NCBI RefSeq assembly: GCF_001522545.3
Contig: NC_031768.1
Span: 110,551,212 to 110,615,211, forward strand
Direction of reading: 5' to 3'
DNA length: 64,000 nt
Source: Parus major
Taxonomy: Eukaryota > Chordata > Aves > Passeriformes > Paridae
The notes below the pieces were generated by a model, which was not told where the DNA came from, ran no database searches, and worked only from the letters and a program-made list of their open reading frames with translations. Below, piece after piece: positions 11,162-22,243 of the stretch. Numbering within the stretch: the first letter of the stretch is position 1; each line of letters begins with the position of its first letter. The translations under genes and the position numbers were made by a program.

Positions 11162-14100
11162 AATTGATGTGATTGGAGGATTACATTTGGACTTTATGAA
11201 CTTCTTGTTTCTTTTTTCCACCAGCACACCTTCCCCCACGATAGTGGTGTTCACAGGCTTTACCTGTGGAAGCCAAATTTGTGTAAGTCTATTTTAGGAA
11301 TGGGTTGTGTCGCCTTTTCACTCCCTTCCTTCATCATCTGGGCCTGTGAAGGAAAGAATGTCCTAGCCCAAGTACTGGGCTAAAGGTCAGGTGTGCTTGC
11401 AAGGTTTTAGGGTGGGTAGATGAAATGAAGTACAGGACTTTTTTTTCTTTTAACCTTATGAAAACTGGAGGATGGGATCTGCCTGTGGAGCTTCACAGAT
11501 TTTATGCAGATTTTAATGTAGATTAGGTCTAGAAATTTCAGACTCAAAAATATAGCTCATTACATTTCATCTGGACAAATCGTTATACTAATCTTTCTTC
11601 TAATGTGAGCTGAAGTACTTTATATTGGTTCCCAGTAATTTTAAAAGTGGTTTGAACATCTTTGTCAGAAAAAAAAACCCAAAAAAAGCACACACACACA
11701 GAGAAAGTCTCACTGTGAAGAAAACCTGACCAGAAAGGATGTTAAACACAGTAGTGCCTCGTATGCTTCTGGTGGCCTGGTATTTGTGAGGGTTATAAAA
11801 TACAGCATTGCTGAAGTTATTTATGAGAAGATTCTTTTCTTGAAGTCAGAGAATCTCTCAACTGTAATACTTAATAAGGAACTGAGCATGGTTTTAACAG
11901 ACAGATTTAGATTAGAATGCTTCTTTTTTTTTCAAATTCATGATATTTTTACTCCAGATGTAAGAGTGGTTGTAGTGGTGTTTGTTCCCTTAAAATTTTG
12001 GTAGAACTCTCTACTGTAAGATAAAATTCTTTTAAGTGTGCCTCTGTGCTATTTGCACATTTGTGATAGGAAACATTTGGAGATACCTGTCTTGTTTAAT
12101 AAAACAAAATGGACCCCTCATGGCCTTGGGTAGGAAGCACTAGTCCAGCATATTGTCCTGGTACTGAAACAGTGCAAAATGCATCTTAGAGCAGTAATCT
12201 TCATTAGTGAAGGAAGGCTGTCCTTGTGGTCTACAAAAACAAGGGATTTTACTGCAGCTCTGAGATTGGAACATCTTCATAGTGGTTCTTTTAAATGTAC
12301 ATCATGTAGCCCTAAGTGAGTTTGAAAAGAAAAGTAGTATGAGAACAGGTATCTTCTTCGTGTCCTGGTGTGACTAACAGCTGTACAACTTTCCCTTTTC
12401 ATTATAAAATTTTAGCAGAGGTCAGGGTATGTCAAGGGACCAGTGGGACAGGCAGCCTTTCCCATTTTACCCCTAGGACTCAAAGCCAGCCAAATCATTA
12501 GCAGTTGCAAGTTGTTACCACCCGGTGGCTGAGCGCTCCATGTAAAATTAATTTGGTAGTCTCAGCCCAGTTCTGAGTAAACACATTTCCACCTTACAAA
12601 TATGATGAAACCTGGTGCTAATTGGCACCCTTGCTTGCAGCCTCATCAGAGATGCCAAAATAACTGAAATGTTTCTTTGCTTCTGCTGGTGGTCCCTCCA
12701 GGTCAGCAGAGAAAAAGAGTGGATGGGGCAGTGTGGAGAAGATGGCACAGCTGTTGTCCTCGCTGTTTTGTGGACTAGGTCTGCAAAGCTGTCAGGCTGG
12801 TGCACTTCTCCTGCCAATCTATGTGGAGTTATTAGGATTTTTCCACCACTGTTGGGGCACTTTCAGCAGCCTTCTCTTGGCAGTCATCTCCAGAATCCTT
12901 TTTACCATCTGTGTGGTTGATGCAGTGATAGCAGAATAGCTAAGTTGTTCAAATGTGGGTTTCTATGGAATATTTAGGAGCTCAGAGGTGCAGCCAGTGT
13001 AGGCAGAGCATGCTGCTGACAGGTAGCTATTAATCACTTCTAGCCACTCTTTTCACTGCCAGCTGCTTTCTAAACGAGGATTGGCACACAGTAGATGAGT
13101 ACCTCCTCATTGTCCAAAATGACAGGAGTTTGTACCTTGTTCTTTCTGGTAGCAACCCTGTAAATGTCAGCAACCCCCAGTGGAGATCACAGATTTCAAA
13201 GTGAGACAGTCTTTAAGTGTGTAGCAGTACCAGGAAGTCTACAGGTTTCAGGAAAATAATTAGAGGGAGTTATAAAGGAAAATTCTTTCTTGTTACTCAT
13301 TTTTGTGAGTGACTATGTGGTGAGTAATTAGTTTTTCTTTTTTGGCTATGAAGATTGGAGAAGGAGACACTAACTTTCAAGATTAAAATAAATTAATAAA
13401 CCCGGGTCCCATTTGTTTCTGGTTTTCTAAGACACCTCATATTCTCATAACAGGCCTTTCCTCTTCTTGCTCCTCCTCTGACCTGCTCAATGTCCACTGA
13501 GGCACAAGCCATATAAATGTAGCAATTAACAAAGCCAGAAAGCAATGCAGTGGAATGGGACTTCTTATGACAGAGAAAATAATAGCTTCTTAACTGACTT
13601 TCTGTAATGCAACAGACAGCAATGAAAAACCAGCAGTATGCTAGTGTTGCCAAAAAAATGGTACTTTGGTTGCCACAGTTATAATCCTTTCTAATTATAA
13701 AGATAGAGGTCAAATTCAAAGCACACTGAGCACTCTCAGCTCTCTCAATGAAGAGTGTGACTTTGTTTATTATTATTGGCATGATATCAATTAATACCAA
13801 TTAAATGTTAAGTACTTATCTCAGACAGCAAATGGTGCATCATGTTTCCATTCTTGTCAAAGCCTAGGGCTAGATCCTCAGAGGAACAAAATATCTATTC
13901 ATTAAAGATCAAGTAGTACAATAAGAAGAATTCTTCTGACCTTTTCTTGTATTCAAGAAAAAGTAATCTAGCATTGCAATGCTAATTCACTTAGCTGTAT
14001 GTATTACAAATACTAAAAGATTGTGTTTGCATTTTATGCTGAGAACATAAGGGCACAGCACTGGCACCATTCATCTGCCATTCTCAAAGGAGATAGGGTT

Positions 14101-14914
14101 TTTTTTTAGGCAAACAGTGAGAATTGGCTTTCTTTTGTTTCAAATCCTCCAGGTCTACAGAACTCAGCAAACATACCTACACCTGTGAGAACTGTGGCCC
14201 CTAAATGTCATTATTTGTAAAATTAATAAACCAAAGTAAGTGGAAAAACTTTACACTGCTGATGTGTGAAGTAATAAGAAACGCCTCTTCTCATCCAAAG
14301 CATCATTTGTCTTTGTTAAATATTGCACTGGTATCTCAGGCTGAAGCCTCAGTTCCATGCTCTGCTAAATCAAAGGCATGATGACTCCATAAAGGTTATT
14401 GTTTTTGGCAATAACTTTTTAATAGCAGAATTACTCTTTTTTGCTCCTTGCAGCTCTCCTGTTGTAAAATATTTCCATCCTGATTTAGCTCACCTCAAAT
14501 CACGACTTATTTCATCCTTAGAGTATGCCTTCTGCCAAAGTAATGAATTGTAGCAGTTTTTCATATCAAAAAAATGAGCAAAATGCAAAAGAAAATTCAG
14601 AATGATGCAGTTCTATTTATACCTGGCACTATTTTAACTTTTCAGAGCTGGATGAATCTGGAAACATTATACTTCATTTAATGTGCACCTATCAACCCCA
14701 CACTACACAGCTCAGAAATCAATCAATCAATTTCTTATCTTATTTTTCTAGTTGAGGGTTATTAAACAAGTACCCAGAATGTGCTGATTTTATGTTGATT
14801 AGGGTAAAAAGCAATGCAGGGGGATTGTTATGATGGACAAAGTGAGTGCTGGTGATCTCCTGGTGATGTGCATGGGACAGGCCTGTGGTTTGTCCCAGGG
14901 CTTTGTCCCTATCA
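11162..14914. other. Unique noncoding stretch, no gene seen
   Basis: The sequence is unique. It contains an A9 run at 11669-11677 next to (CA)6 at 11689-11700, and a short dyad at 14873-14897 (tgggaca / tgtccca). A weak exon-like pair lies at 11225-11282, with a pyrimidine tract ending in ccag and a GTAAGT donor. The minus-strand open frame 13393-13800 (135 codons) resembles no known protein and is compatible with chance. Confidence 0.55.
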
Positions 14915-14928
14915 TGAATTCACCTGTC

Positions 14929-14961
14929 TTAACAAGGCTTTTCCTTTTCACTCAGGTAAGT
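14929..14961 (+). promoter_or_regulatory. Candidate recursive splice site (ratchet point) CTCAG|GTAAGT
   Basis: A strong 3' splice site abuts directly on a consensus 5' splice site. The tract before the AG (cttttccttttcactc, 14938-14953) is 15 of 16 pyrimidines and ends in CAG at 14955. It is followed without a gap by GTAAGT at 14956-14961. A branch-point-like ttaac lies at 14929-14933, with its A about 23 nt before the junction. This arrangement defines recursive splice sites known from very long vertebrate and fly introns, where the intron is removed in steps. A possible downstream donor for a short recursive-splice exon is GTAGGT near 15005. Use in vivo is an inference; it would imply a plus-strand host gene. 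Confidence 0.35.
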
Positions 14962-17439
14962 CTCTGTGGTCTTACTGACTCAGAAAACTGCATGTCGAGT
15001 GAAAAGTAGGTCAGAGAGAGACAGAGGTTTTTAAGCCCTGGGCTACTGCTAAAGCCCACAGTATTACTTGGTGCACCTGCAGTGCTTGGATCTTCTTCAC
15101 TATAAAAGGAGCTTCTTTTGAGAGAATGGAAATGCAGCTCACATTGATCTTAAAAGAGAGGGGAACCTGACATGGTAAAAACATGAGTGTTTTCAAGAAT
15201 GCTCCGAGAGAAAGGATTGGCTTACAGTCTAGGCTTAGGGAACTTGGAAGAGAAAAGGTGAATTGAAAAGTTGCACATAGTTAACACTGAAAGTGTTGAT
15301 AAAGTGGTGTTTTAGAAGGGTGAAAGCTTGGATAGCTGATAAAGTGGAATACTAGAATTTCCTTTCCCCCCCCCCCCCCCTCTAAATCAGCAACTTCAGG
15401 CTACTGGAAATTTTCCTTTCCTCCCAAATATTTTTTAACAGTGACAAGTTAATGATTTTGAAAATGAGTCAACTATTGGGGTACAGTCAGTGATGGAAAG
15501 TTTAATAGAGAAGCAAAATGAGGAGTGTTAATCTCTGCATTTCCTTCTTTGTGAGAGGCTGAGCAGATATTATCCCCAGGCTTGGATTCCCAGTACAGAA
15601 AGCTGCTAAGAGGGACGAGTTAATTAATCATACATTGCAATGTAAATTGCAGTTTCAAGTTTTGGGGTTTTCTTATTTAAAATCCTGTAGTATATTTTAT
15701 ACAGCAGGACTTGCAAAAGCAAGCTGAGAAATATGCAGTAGCTTTGTCCCAGTTTGCTGGGGCTGTTTCATGAGACAAAGAAGAAAAAGGAAAGCTTTAC
15801 AAGGTTGTGAGAATGGAAACTGTAGTTCTCTCAATTGGCATCGAGCAGTCCAGCTTTGCTACACACTTTCAACAAGGATCTCAGAAGATGCCTTTTATGG
15901 CTCAGTTCTTTCATTCTTCTGCCTCTGAGGGATGGAAAGAATATTTGGGTTGTAATGGTATGGCAGGACTGTGGTAGAAGTTACATGGAGGTGAAAATTT
16001 TGGGGATAAAGTAACAAATATATTATTCTTTAAACTTGCAGCACCTTCTTCACTTAAGTGGCAGATGCTGTTCCTAGTTAACATCGTAGCCTGCAGTTAA
16101 CACTGGCACTGAGTTCAGAAGATGTCAGGTTGTGGAGAAGGGCACTTTTGCTGAAAATTCACAGAGAATGGGGGATTTGTTGGCCTACATTTTTAGCAAA
16201 CCCATTCTTTCATCAGATACTCACTTGAATAGATTCTGTTGCATTTCTGTTATGTACAGAGCTGCAAAGAATGTTCAAATTGAATTTGGATAATGGGCAC
16301 AGCTTCTATTTGCTGAAACCTTTAGCTGTAATGGAGAGAACTGTATAATGAAGAGACAAGGATGTGGTTCACTGAAGACTTTTATCTGATATCATTGTGC
16401 AGGTCTTCTGAACAAAAATGCATTTTTTCAGTGATACTTTACAAAGCTTATAAAAAAGGTGCAAAATACCTCAGAAAAAGTGTATTTGAACTGCACACAT
16501 ATCACTGTCTACACATAGGCTCTTCCTTCCATGAAGTAATAGATTTGTTGCCAGAAAAATATTCCATGTTATTTCAGCTTAGGATGCTTGAGTATGATGT
16601 CCAAAGCACAGGTATGCTGGTGGCGGCTCTTGGAAACCTCCCACCTCTTTTGGAATTTGTTCCTTCTGGGTACTATAAAACCATCTGTAGGGATGTCTGG
16701 GTGCCATGAAATATCTGAAAACCAATATATGGCAGATTTCAGACCACAGGATACAGGTGGATATACCTGATGTTTCTATAAGCATTTCATACAGGTGCCA
16801 GCAACAAGTGCAGACAAGGAAAACAGAAGAGCTGCTAACAGCTGAGTCTGTTGGCTGAGCTGTAAAACCGGTATGAGCTGTAAGTTGGCTGAGGAATAAA
16901 GTACAGCCCTCTGCATGAACAGCTTGCTTGTCCTCATCCTGTTTCCACAGCAAATTTGTGTGTGGAAGAGGGAGCTTTTGCTGAATGTCTTCTCTCCTTT
17001 GTCCTTGTAGAGTGAGCCATGGTGACTGTGTATATCTGAGTTCTTAATTTAAAAGTCTTATGAAACAGTGCAGTGGTTTATAGTTAAGGTTTTGTGACAG
17101 TGGTGCATTTATAAATTTTTTTGAATTTTTAAACCGGGATGATGCCTGATGCAAGAGAGTGCTCTGTCTTCTTCAGCACCTTGATTTGGAGTAGAGCTGG
17201 GCTTCTGAGAGAAGATACCGGTTCCATCTGGGGAAATAATTTTTCCTTCTCTCTGTCAGATCAGGCTGTGATTCTGTTTTTATTGTTGCCTTTGTTTTGT
17301 TTATTTTCCACATTTCTCTTAATGCTTGGAAACCTGGCAGAGGTGGCTGATAAAATGCATAGAGTCTGAGCAAGTACAGCAATGTTCCCTGCAAAAAGGA
17401 ATCCACTGTCCCAGAGCTGGCAGCAATCCTAGATATAAA
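14962..17439. other. Unique noncoding stretch, no gene seen
   Basis: Apart from the homopolymer at 15366-15380 nothing repeat-like was recognised. The open frames at 16362-16709 (plus) and 16579-16953 (minus) overlap on opposite strands and match no known family. The CR1 fragment begins near the right edge. Confidence 0.5.
15366..15380 (+). repeat. Poly-C tract, 15 C
   Basis: An uninterrupted run of 15 C follows 'cctttc-like' pyrimidines. The minus strand is therefore a G15 run capable of G-quadruplex formation. Length is likely to vary between individuals and between sequencing reads. Confidence 0.95.
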
Positions 17440-17836
17440 ACCAGGAGAACTTACTGGGAGCAGCCCTGTGCAGAAAGACTTGGTGGTTCTAGTGGATAAA
17501 AAGCTTGTTTATAAAAAAGAGGGAAAGTAGCTTTTTACGTGGACAGATAATGAAAGAACAAGGGGGAATGGTTTTAAACTAAAACAGAAGAGATTTAGAG
17601 GTTAGGAATAAATTCTTTACTGAGAGACTGGTGAGGCACTGCTATAGGTTGCCCAGAGAAGCTGTGGATGTCCCACCACTCATCCCTGGATGTGTTCAAG
17701 GCCAGGTTAGATGAGGCCCTGGGCATCCTGATGTAGTGGGTGGCACCCTGGAGGGGAGTAGAGGTGGTGGTGTGGTGTTGGAACTGGATCATCTCTAAGG
17801 TCTCTTCCAACCCTAACCATTCCGTGATTCCATGGT
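17440..17836 (+). mobile_element. CR1 LINE 3' end, plus orientation
   Basis: This is the 3' end of a chicken-repeat-1 non-LTR retrotransposon. Visible landmarks are 'gggagcagccctgtgcagaa' near 17457, 'gggggaatggttttaaact' near 17561, 'ggttgcccagagaagctgtg' near 17647, 'tgttcaaggccaggttagat' near 17693 and 'aggtctcttccaaccc' near 17798. It ends with the CR1 3' octamer-like tail 'attccgtgattccatgg' at 17819-17835. Between about 17500 and 17545 the sequence departs from the element, suggesting an internal deletion or replacement. It is 5' truncated, as most CR1 copies are, and has no intact reverse transcriptase. The minus-strand open frame 17595-17933 is a shadow of it. Confidence 0.9.
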
Positions 17837-18312
17837 TTGTTGGAGCCAGGCTGGAAGATTTGATGAAAGGACGGGGTAGGGTCATCAGATGAATCAGACT
17901 GGTGCAGGTTACATCCTGCATGGCCTGCAGCAATGGAATTTCAGGGTGATGTCCTATATGTTATATGTGGAGCCTGAGGCAGCTGTGTCTGTAGTGAGTG
18001 ACTCCTCAGTGGTGATGGTTTGCAGTGTGTTAGCTTTGTATTTCCTACCAGGACACCCTGTCACAGCAACAAAGTGAGCTCTGTAAGGATGGAAAGATGG
18101 AAAGATGACAATAAGATGAAGATTAATTCCTATATAAACTGGGAGAGATGAGTATGAAATATTAAAATTACTCAGACAAGTGTGTTTCCTTACTAATTCA
18201 GTCCCTTGCTATGAAAATGTAGGATTTTTTTTTTTCTCTGAAGCAAATGAAAAGTGTATCAAAGCTGTCTCTGTCTCTCAGTCTGAGATATAACTTACTT
18301 TTCTTCTCTCAG

Positions 18313-18461
18313 AGTCCACCACCTGGTTTCATTGTCAGCTCTCTGATAACTTCTATTCTCGCCAGTCTCCAGTCCCCTGGCGTATCACGCTATCTGTTTT
18401 TGACGAACAAGCCTGCTGACCGGGCCGTGATCGTGCCACCTTCAGTTCATGGAGTTTCCAG
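18313..18461 (+). other. Candidate exon or conserved element, CpG-dense
   Basis: A pyrimidine-rich tract ending in 'ttcttctctcag' (18301-18312) is followed by 149 bp open in one frame. That frame encodes SPPPGFIVSSLITSILASLQ and then a stretch ending PADRAVIVPPSVHG. It closes with TTCCAG|GTGACA, a plausible donor, at 18461/18462. Seven CpGs fall between about 18359 and 18434, against a CpG-poor background. More CpGs follow, with an ATG in good context (tcgccATGG) at 18546. I do not recognise the peptide. Alternatives are a conserved noncoding enhancer, an alternative first or cassette exon, or an old unrecognised repeat. Confidence 0.2.
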
Positions 18462-19048
18462 GTGACAGTCCTGTGAGCAGTGCAGCAAACTGATTAGCTT
18501 TAAAGGACAGCTCTCTGAGAGTAGCCAAAGGTCACTCCTTTCGCCATGGAGAGGACGCTGGGAAGTGATGCGTGCTTAGAATTAATGCCAGGCTATGAAA
18601 AAAAAGTGGATGTGGAAAGGCAAAACCCAAGGAATATGTATCTTATAAAGCACAGCAATTTGGATCACAGCAGGGCTTGTATTATGATTAAAGTGTTTCA
18701 GAAGGCTGATAGGACTGCAAAGACTAATTGATATTTTAATTAGACAAACCCAAATGAACTACAGGTGTCATCCTAGATATAAGAAGTTTACGGAAGATTT
18801 CTTTTATTCTTTACCGTTTAGAGATTTCAAAGATGTATGAATCCTGGCAGTTATCCCCAGGGAGACATTCTCATTTTCAAGCTTTTTTTTTTTAAATACT
18901 CTCTAGTCACCCTGCTTATTTGTCTTGAATATTAAACAAATGCCTCTTAGGGATTATCACTAAGCAGCCTTAGCTGGATCAAAACTGTCTAGACTATGAC
19001 AATGCACTGTATCTATCTTTGGAGATTTATTCTTTGTTTTTTTCTGCC

Positions 19049-19068
19049 TTTTTTTTTTTTTTTTTTTT
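19049..19068 (+). repeat. Poly-T tract, 20 T
   Basis: An uninterrupted T20 run follows 'ttctgcc' and precedes 'ctgttgcag'. The combination resembles a pyrimidine tract with a weak 3' splice site (gttgcag at 19071-19077). On the minus strand it could be the A tail of a retrocopy, but no source gene was recognised in the adjoining sequence. Confidence 0.95.
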
Positions 19069-19814
19069 CTGTTGCAGTTTCAAAGCAGTGCCTTTTTATT
19101 CTGGTAGATTGCTTAGGAACAAGGAAAAACAATATAGACATGCCATAAAATTCCCAACTTGTTTGTTATTTTTTTTTCCTCTTTTATGATTTTGTCTAAG
19201 CCTGTGAGGTGGCTTTAGTCACAACCTTTGACAAAATTGTCCTCGAGTGTAAAGGAACACCAGCAAGTAGTGTTCACAAGGGAATCCATTCATTTCTTAC
19301 TGCTCTTTCTGATGCCTTCTGACTCAAGCAGTATATCACATAAAGCTGGGAGTTGCTGCCCTCCAGACTAATCAGGCTAAAGACTTACCAGGAGTGCTAC
19401 AAAGCTCAGTGCAGAGCTGCTCTGAACATCCATCCCTTATTGATATCACGTTTGCTTTGGGTAGGTTTGGAACCATGGTGAATTCTCAGCATCTGCTTCA
19501 GAAGAGGGAAAATCAGCAGCAAGATGTAAACAAACACGGTGGTCTTGTACTCAGAAAAGCTGCCTCAGTCATATTAGGCTCTGAATGCAATAGTTTATGC
19601 TTTTCAATTAAGATGGACCAATGTGTTTAAGCAAAATACACACTTTTCCCCCAAAGGTGTAGCCTTATGCCATGTATCTGGAAAGGTATGGAGACTTGCT
19701 GGTATCATGTGCACAAATATCACTGAAACCTGACCTTGATGAATAAATTATATTCTTCAGTTTGTCTGTTCCATCTTCAACTTGTTTCCTCAGGAATGCT
19801 GTGTGTATCATAGG

Positions 19815-20095
19815 GGCAGGAAAGGCTTGACTTGGAAGGCACTTTTAAAGACCTTTTAATTCCAACCTCCCACCTTCCAGTACTCCAGGCTGCTTGAAGC
19901 CTTCTCCAGCTCTCTTGTAGTTGTCCTTTAGGAACTAGAAAGCTGTTCTAAGGTTTCCTCAGAGCCTTTTCCTCAGGCTGAAGAAACCCAGTTCTTTTAG
20001 GCTGGAGAGGTGCCCTCACAAGAGGAGCTCCAGCCCCCAAAGCTTCTTCTGGCCTTTCTCTGGCTTAGCCACTTCCACTTCTGGGATCAGAATGA
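19815..20095 (-). mobile_element. CR1 LINE fragment, minus orientation, rearranged
   Basis: The left part (about 19826-19872, 'ggaaggcacttttaaagacc' and 'ttccaacctccc') matches the reverse complement of a CR1 3' terminus. The right part (about 19915-20090, with 'cctcagagccttttcctcag', 'ggctgaagaaacccag', 'ggctggagaggtgccctc' and 'ggagctccagcccccaa') matches an internal CR1 segment in the same orientation. The usual sequence between them is missing, so the copy has an internal deletion. It is diverged from the family and has no intact reading frame, so it is an old insertion. Confidence 0.75.
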
Positions 20096-22103
20096 ACAAC
20101 TTTGGTATTTCCTTCAGTTTCTGTGAAACTGTGTGAGCTATTTGCTCAGTGTACTTTTTTCTGTCCCTTATTGCACATTATCTGTTGTTACAGCTTAATA
20201 CGTTTGTTGATTATTAAAAATAGCATGACTAACACTTGGCATCCTCACAAATTGTTGTCTTCAGCTATTCTGTGTTTGTGCTCCTGTGTGATTTGTCTTC
20301 TTGGTCATATAATACTGGATCCTGTTGCCAACTTCACAATTAAAATGGTGTAAATTGAAAAAAAAAGAAAAAAAGGTAAAATTCCAAATAGCTTTGGCAT
20401 ATTTTCTTAATGGATTTTTTTTTCTATACGAATGGTCCTAAAACATGCAAGAATTTTTTTTCTACCTACCCTAAAAATTGAAAAAACCCAAACAACAAAT
20501 AAAAACACCAAGCAGAAAGTTTGGAACAAGAATCTACTACTAGATTTTGTGTATGTTGATTTCTCATCTACAGTTTTTCAAATCTCTATCAGATCTTTTG
20601 CATACTGGTAGAAACATCTAATTCAGAACTAAATACAGAAGTGATCAGAGTGTGTGTGTGTTTTCAGGCACTTCTTTATTTTTGGACAACTCAGTTTTGG
20701 GAGAGGAATAAAAGGAAAGGTATCATTTCAAAATTATGTGTGTTCTGTGTCCAGAGTGCCCACCCAAAAAGACTAAGAGTACAATTTACAGAGTAACCCT
20801 ACAGAGGGTTTCCCTGTCCTTTTGTCTTGGATAAAAAAAAAAAAAAGGCAACCCCAAAAAAACTTCATCAGAGACCAAAAAAAAAAAAAAAAAAAGGCAA
20901 CCCCAAAAAAACTTCATCAGAGACCTTTGGTTCTACTTGGGTTTCCCCCTTGTCCAGTCCTCTTAGCAATCAAGTGCCCTTCTTATCTGAAGCTTCTCTT
21001 AGGAAAAAATCATGGTAATGTTTAGTCTTGAGAGCAGAAAAAGCAGTAGAATTTTTTTGTGCAGCACATGTTCTGAGTGAAATACCTTGAAATGGCTTAA
21101 TTTTGAAAGGGCTAAGCACCCACTGTTTGGGAAGCAGGGTGCCTTTTAAGATCTAACAATGGGCAAGCAAAAGAAATTTATTTGCAGGGATCTCAAAAGG
21201 AAAACAAAGTGTATTGAGGAAAGATTAACATAGTAATAACCAGATCTTGATTGTGATGTAACAGTGTGAGATTTGATGTTCCTGCATGGTGATACACTTC
21301 ATCTCTGGTCTTCAGCAGGGAATTTTTAATCAAAAATTACCCCTGTGAATTCTTAACAGGAAAGAAATGTCATTTGCTGTAGGCTGATGGTGCTTCTTTA
21401 GTAGTGGAGAGTGGCTCTAATTCCAAGGACACTGAATAAACTCTTTTGGATGAAGAACAAATTAAGAAAGAATCACCTGAAAATCTGTAATAGTGACAGT
21501 AACAAGTACCTGCATGAGTAGACTTATATGAAATGTATATGTAAGCAGTTTTGTGGACACAGAAAATGAGTAATTGTAATATTGGCTTCAATCAACTTGA
21601 TTATAATGGGGGTAGCATGTGAAGTGAAGCAGTGTAGTAAGTGCTTATTCATTACTGCTGGACTGAAAATGTTCATGCACAGAACCTGAGAGATCAAGAG
21701 GGCCTTTAAATGGTGGTTAATACCTCCTTGCAATCATATGTTACATAAAAATGCCTTCTATATCTATTAAAATAATATATAATTAAATACTGTGTAATGA
21801 CAATTGTTTATGTAATAACACGAAAACTTATGTATAAGTACAATAAAGAGTGTAACTTAACCCTTCTCTTATTTCCAGGACTCAGTCAGGATAAGTAAAA
21901 CCACAAAAAATAGTGCTTAATATACAGAAATTTAAATTTGTGTTTTCCCAGAACACTGAGTTATCTAAACATATAATTAAATTACACTCTTACATTGTTA
22001 GTAACTGAAAAAAGGGGTAGATTACAGAAAGATAAAAATACTATAAAGATAATGCAGGACACCAAAAGATATTGCCCTGAGAATTTGTGGGTGCTTCTTG
22101 GTT
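20096..22103. other. Unique noncoding stretch with a short exact duplication
   Basis: AT-rich unique sequence with A-rich tracts near 20358-20377. The exact duplication at 20833-20925 is listed separately. The lysine-rich open frames at 20822-21025 and 20827-21018 are products of its A runs, not genes. The segment 21760-22060 is very AT-rich. Confidence 0.55.
20833..20925 (+). repeat. Exact tandem duplication, 49-bp period, poly-A plus 30-bp unit
   Basis: A14 (20833-20846) followed by a 30-bp segment starting ggcaaccccaaaaaaac (20847-20876) is repeated as A19 (20877-20895) plus the same 30 bp (20896-20925). The two 30-bp copies are identical; only the A-run length differs. Identity implies a recent event, probably slippage or unequal exchange at the A runs. 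It could also be an assembly artefact at a homopolymer. Confidence 0.95.
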
Positions 22104-22243
22104 AGAAGAGTTCAAGCTCTGTTTGTATGGGACTTTTAGCAAATTGATCTACTGCAAGTTGTCCCTGCCCATGGCAGGGAGATGGGAGAGATAATCCTAA
22201 GGGTCTCTTCCAACCCAACCCCCTACATAGCTCTATAATATGA
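22104..22243 (+). mobile_element. CR1 LINE 3' tail, short, plus orientation
   Basis: The segment 'tgtccctgcccatggcaggg' (22159-22178), then 'ataatcctaagggtctcttc' and 'caacccaacccc', is the classic 3' end of bird CR1 elements. The upstream 'agaagagttcaagctctg' matches the preceding CR1 stretch. Only about 140 bp remain, strongly 5' truncated, and no protein-coding capacity is left. Confidence 0.85.

Larger units (their letters stand above)
17837..19814. other. Unique noncoding stretch with a CpG-dense block
   Basis: No gene is supported. Notable items are a short 'gatggaaa' tandem near 18089-18104, the CpG-dense block at 18313-18572 listed separately, and a T20 run at 19049-19068. The remainder is AT-rich unique sequence. 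Confidence 0.5.

Noticed and set aside
11225..11282. A 58-bp exon between ccag and GTAAGT
   Set aside because: Both splice motifs are fair, but the short peptide matches nothing and such pairs are common by chance.
13393..13800. The 135-codon minus-strand open frame as a membrane protein
   Set aside because: It has one hydrophobic stretch only and no recognisable family. Frames of this length are expected a few times by chance in 64 kb of six-frame sequence.
17595..17933. The 112-codon minus-strand open frame
   Set aside because: It is antisense to a CR1 3' end and is explained by the transposon.
20822..21025. Lysine-rich open frames resembling a basic protein
   Set aside because: The lysines come from A14 and A19 homopolymers in a recent duplication.
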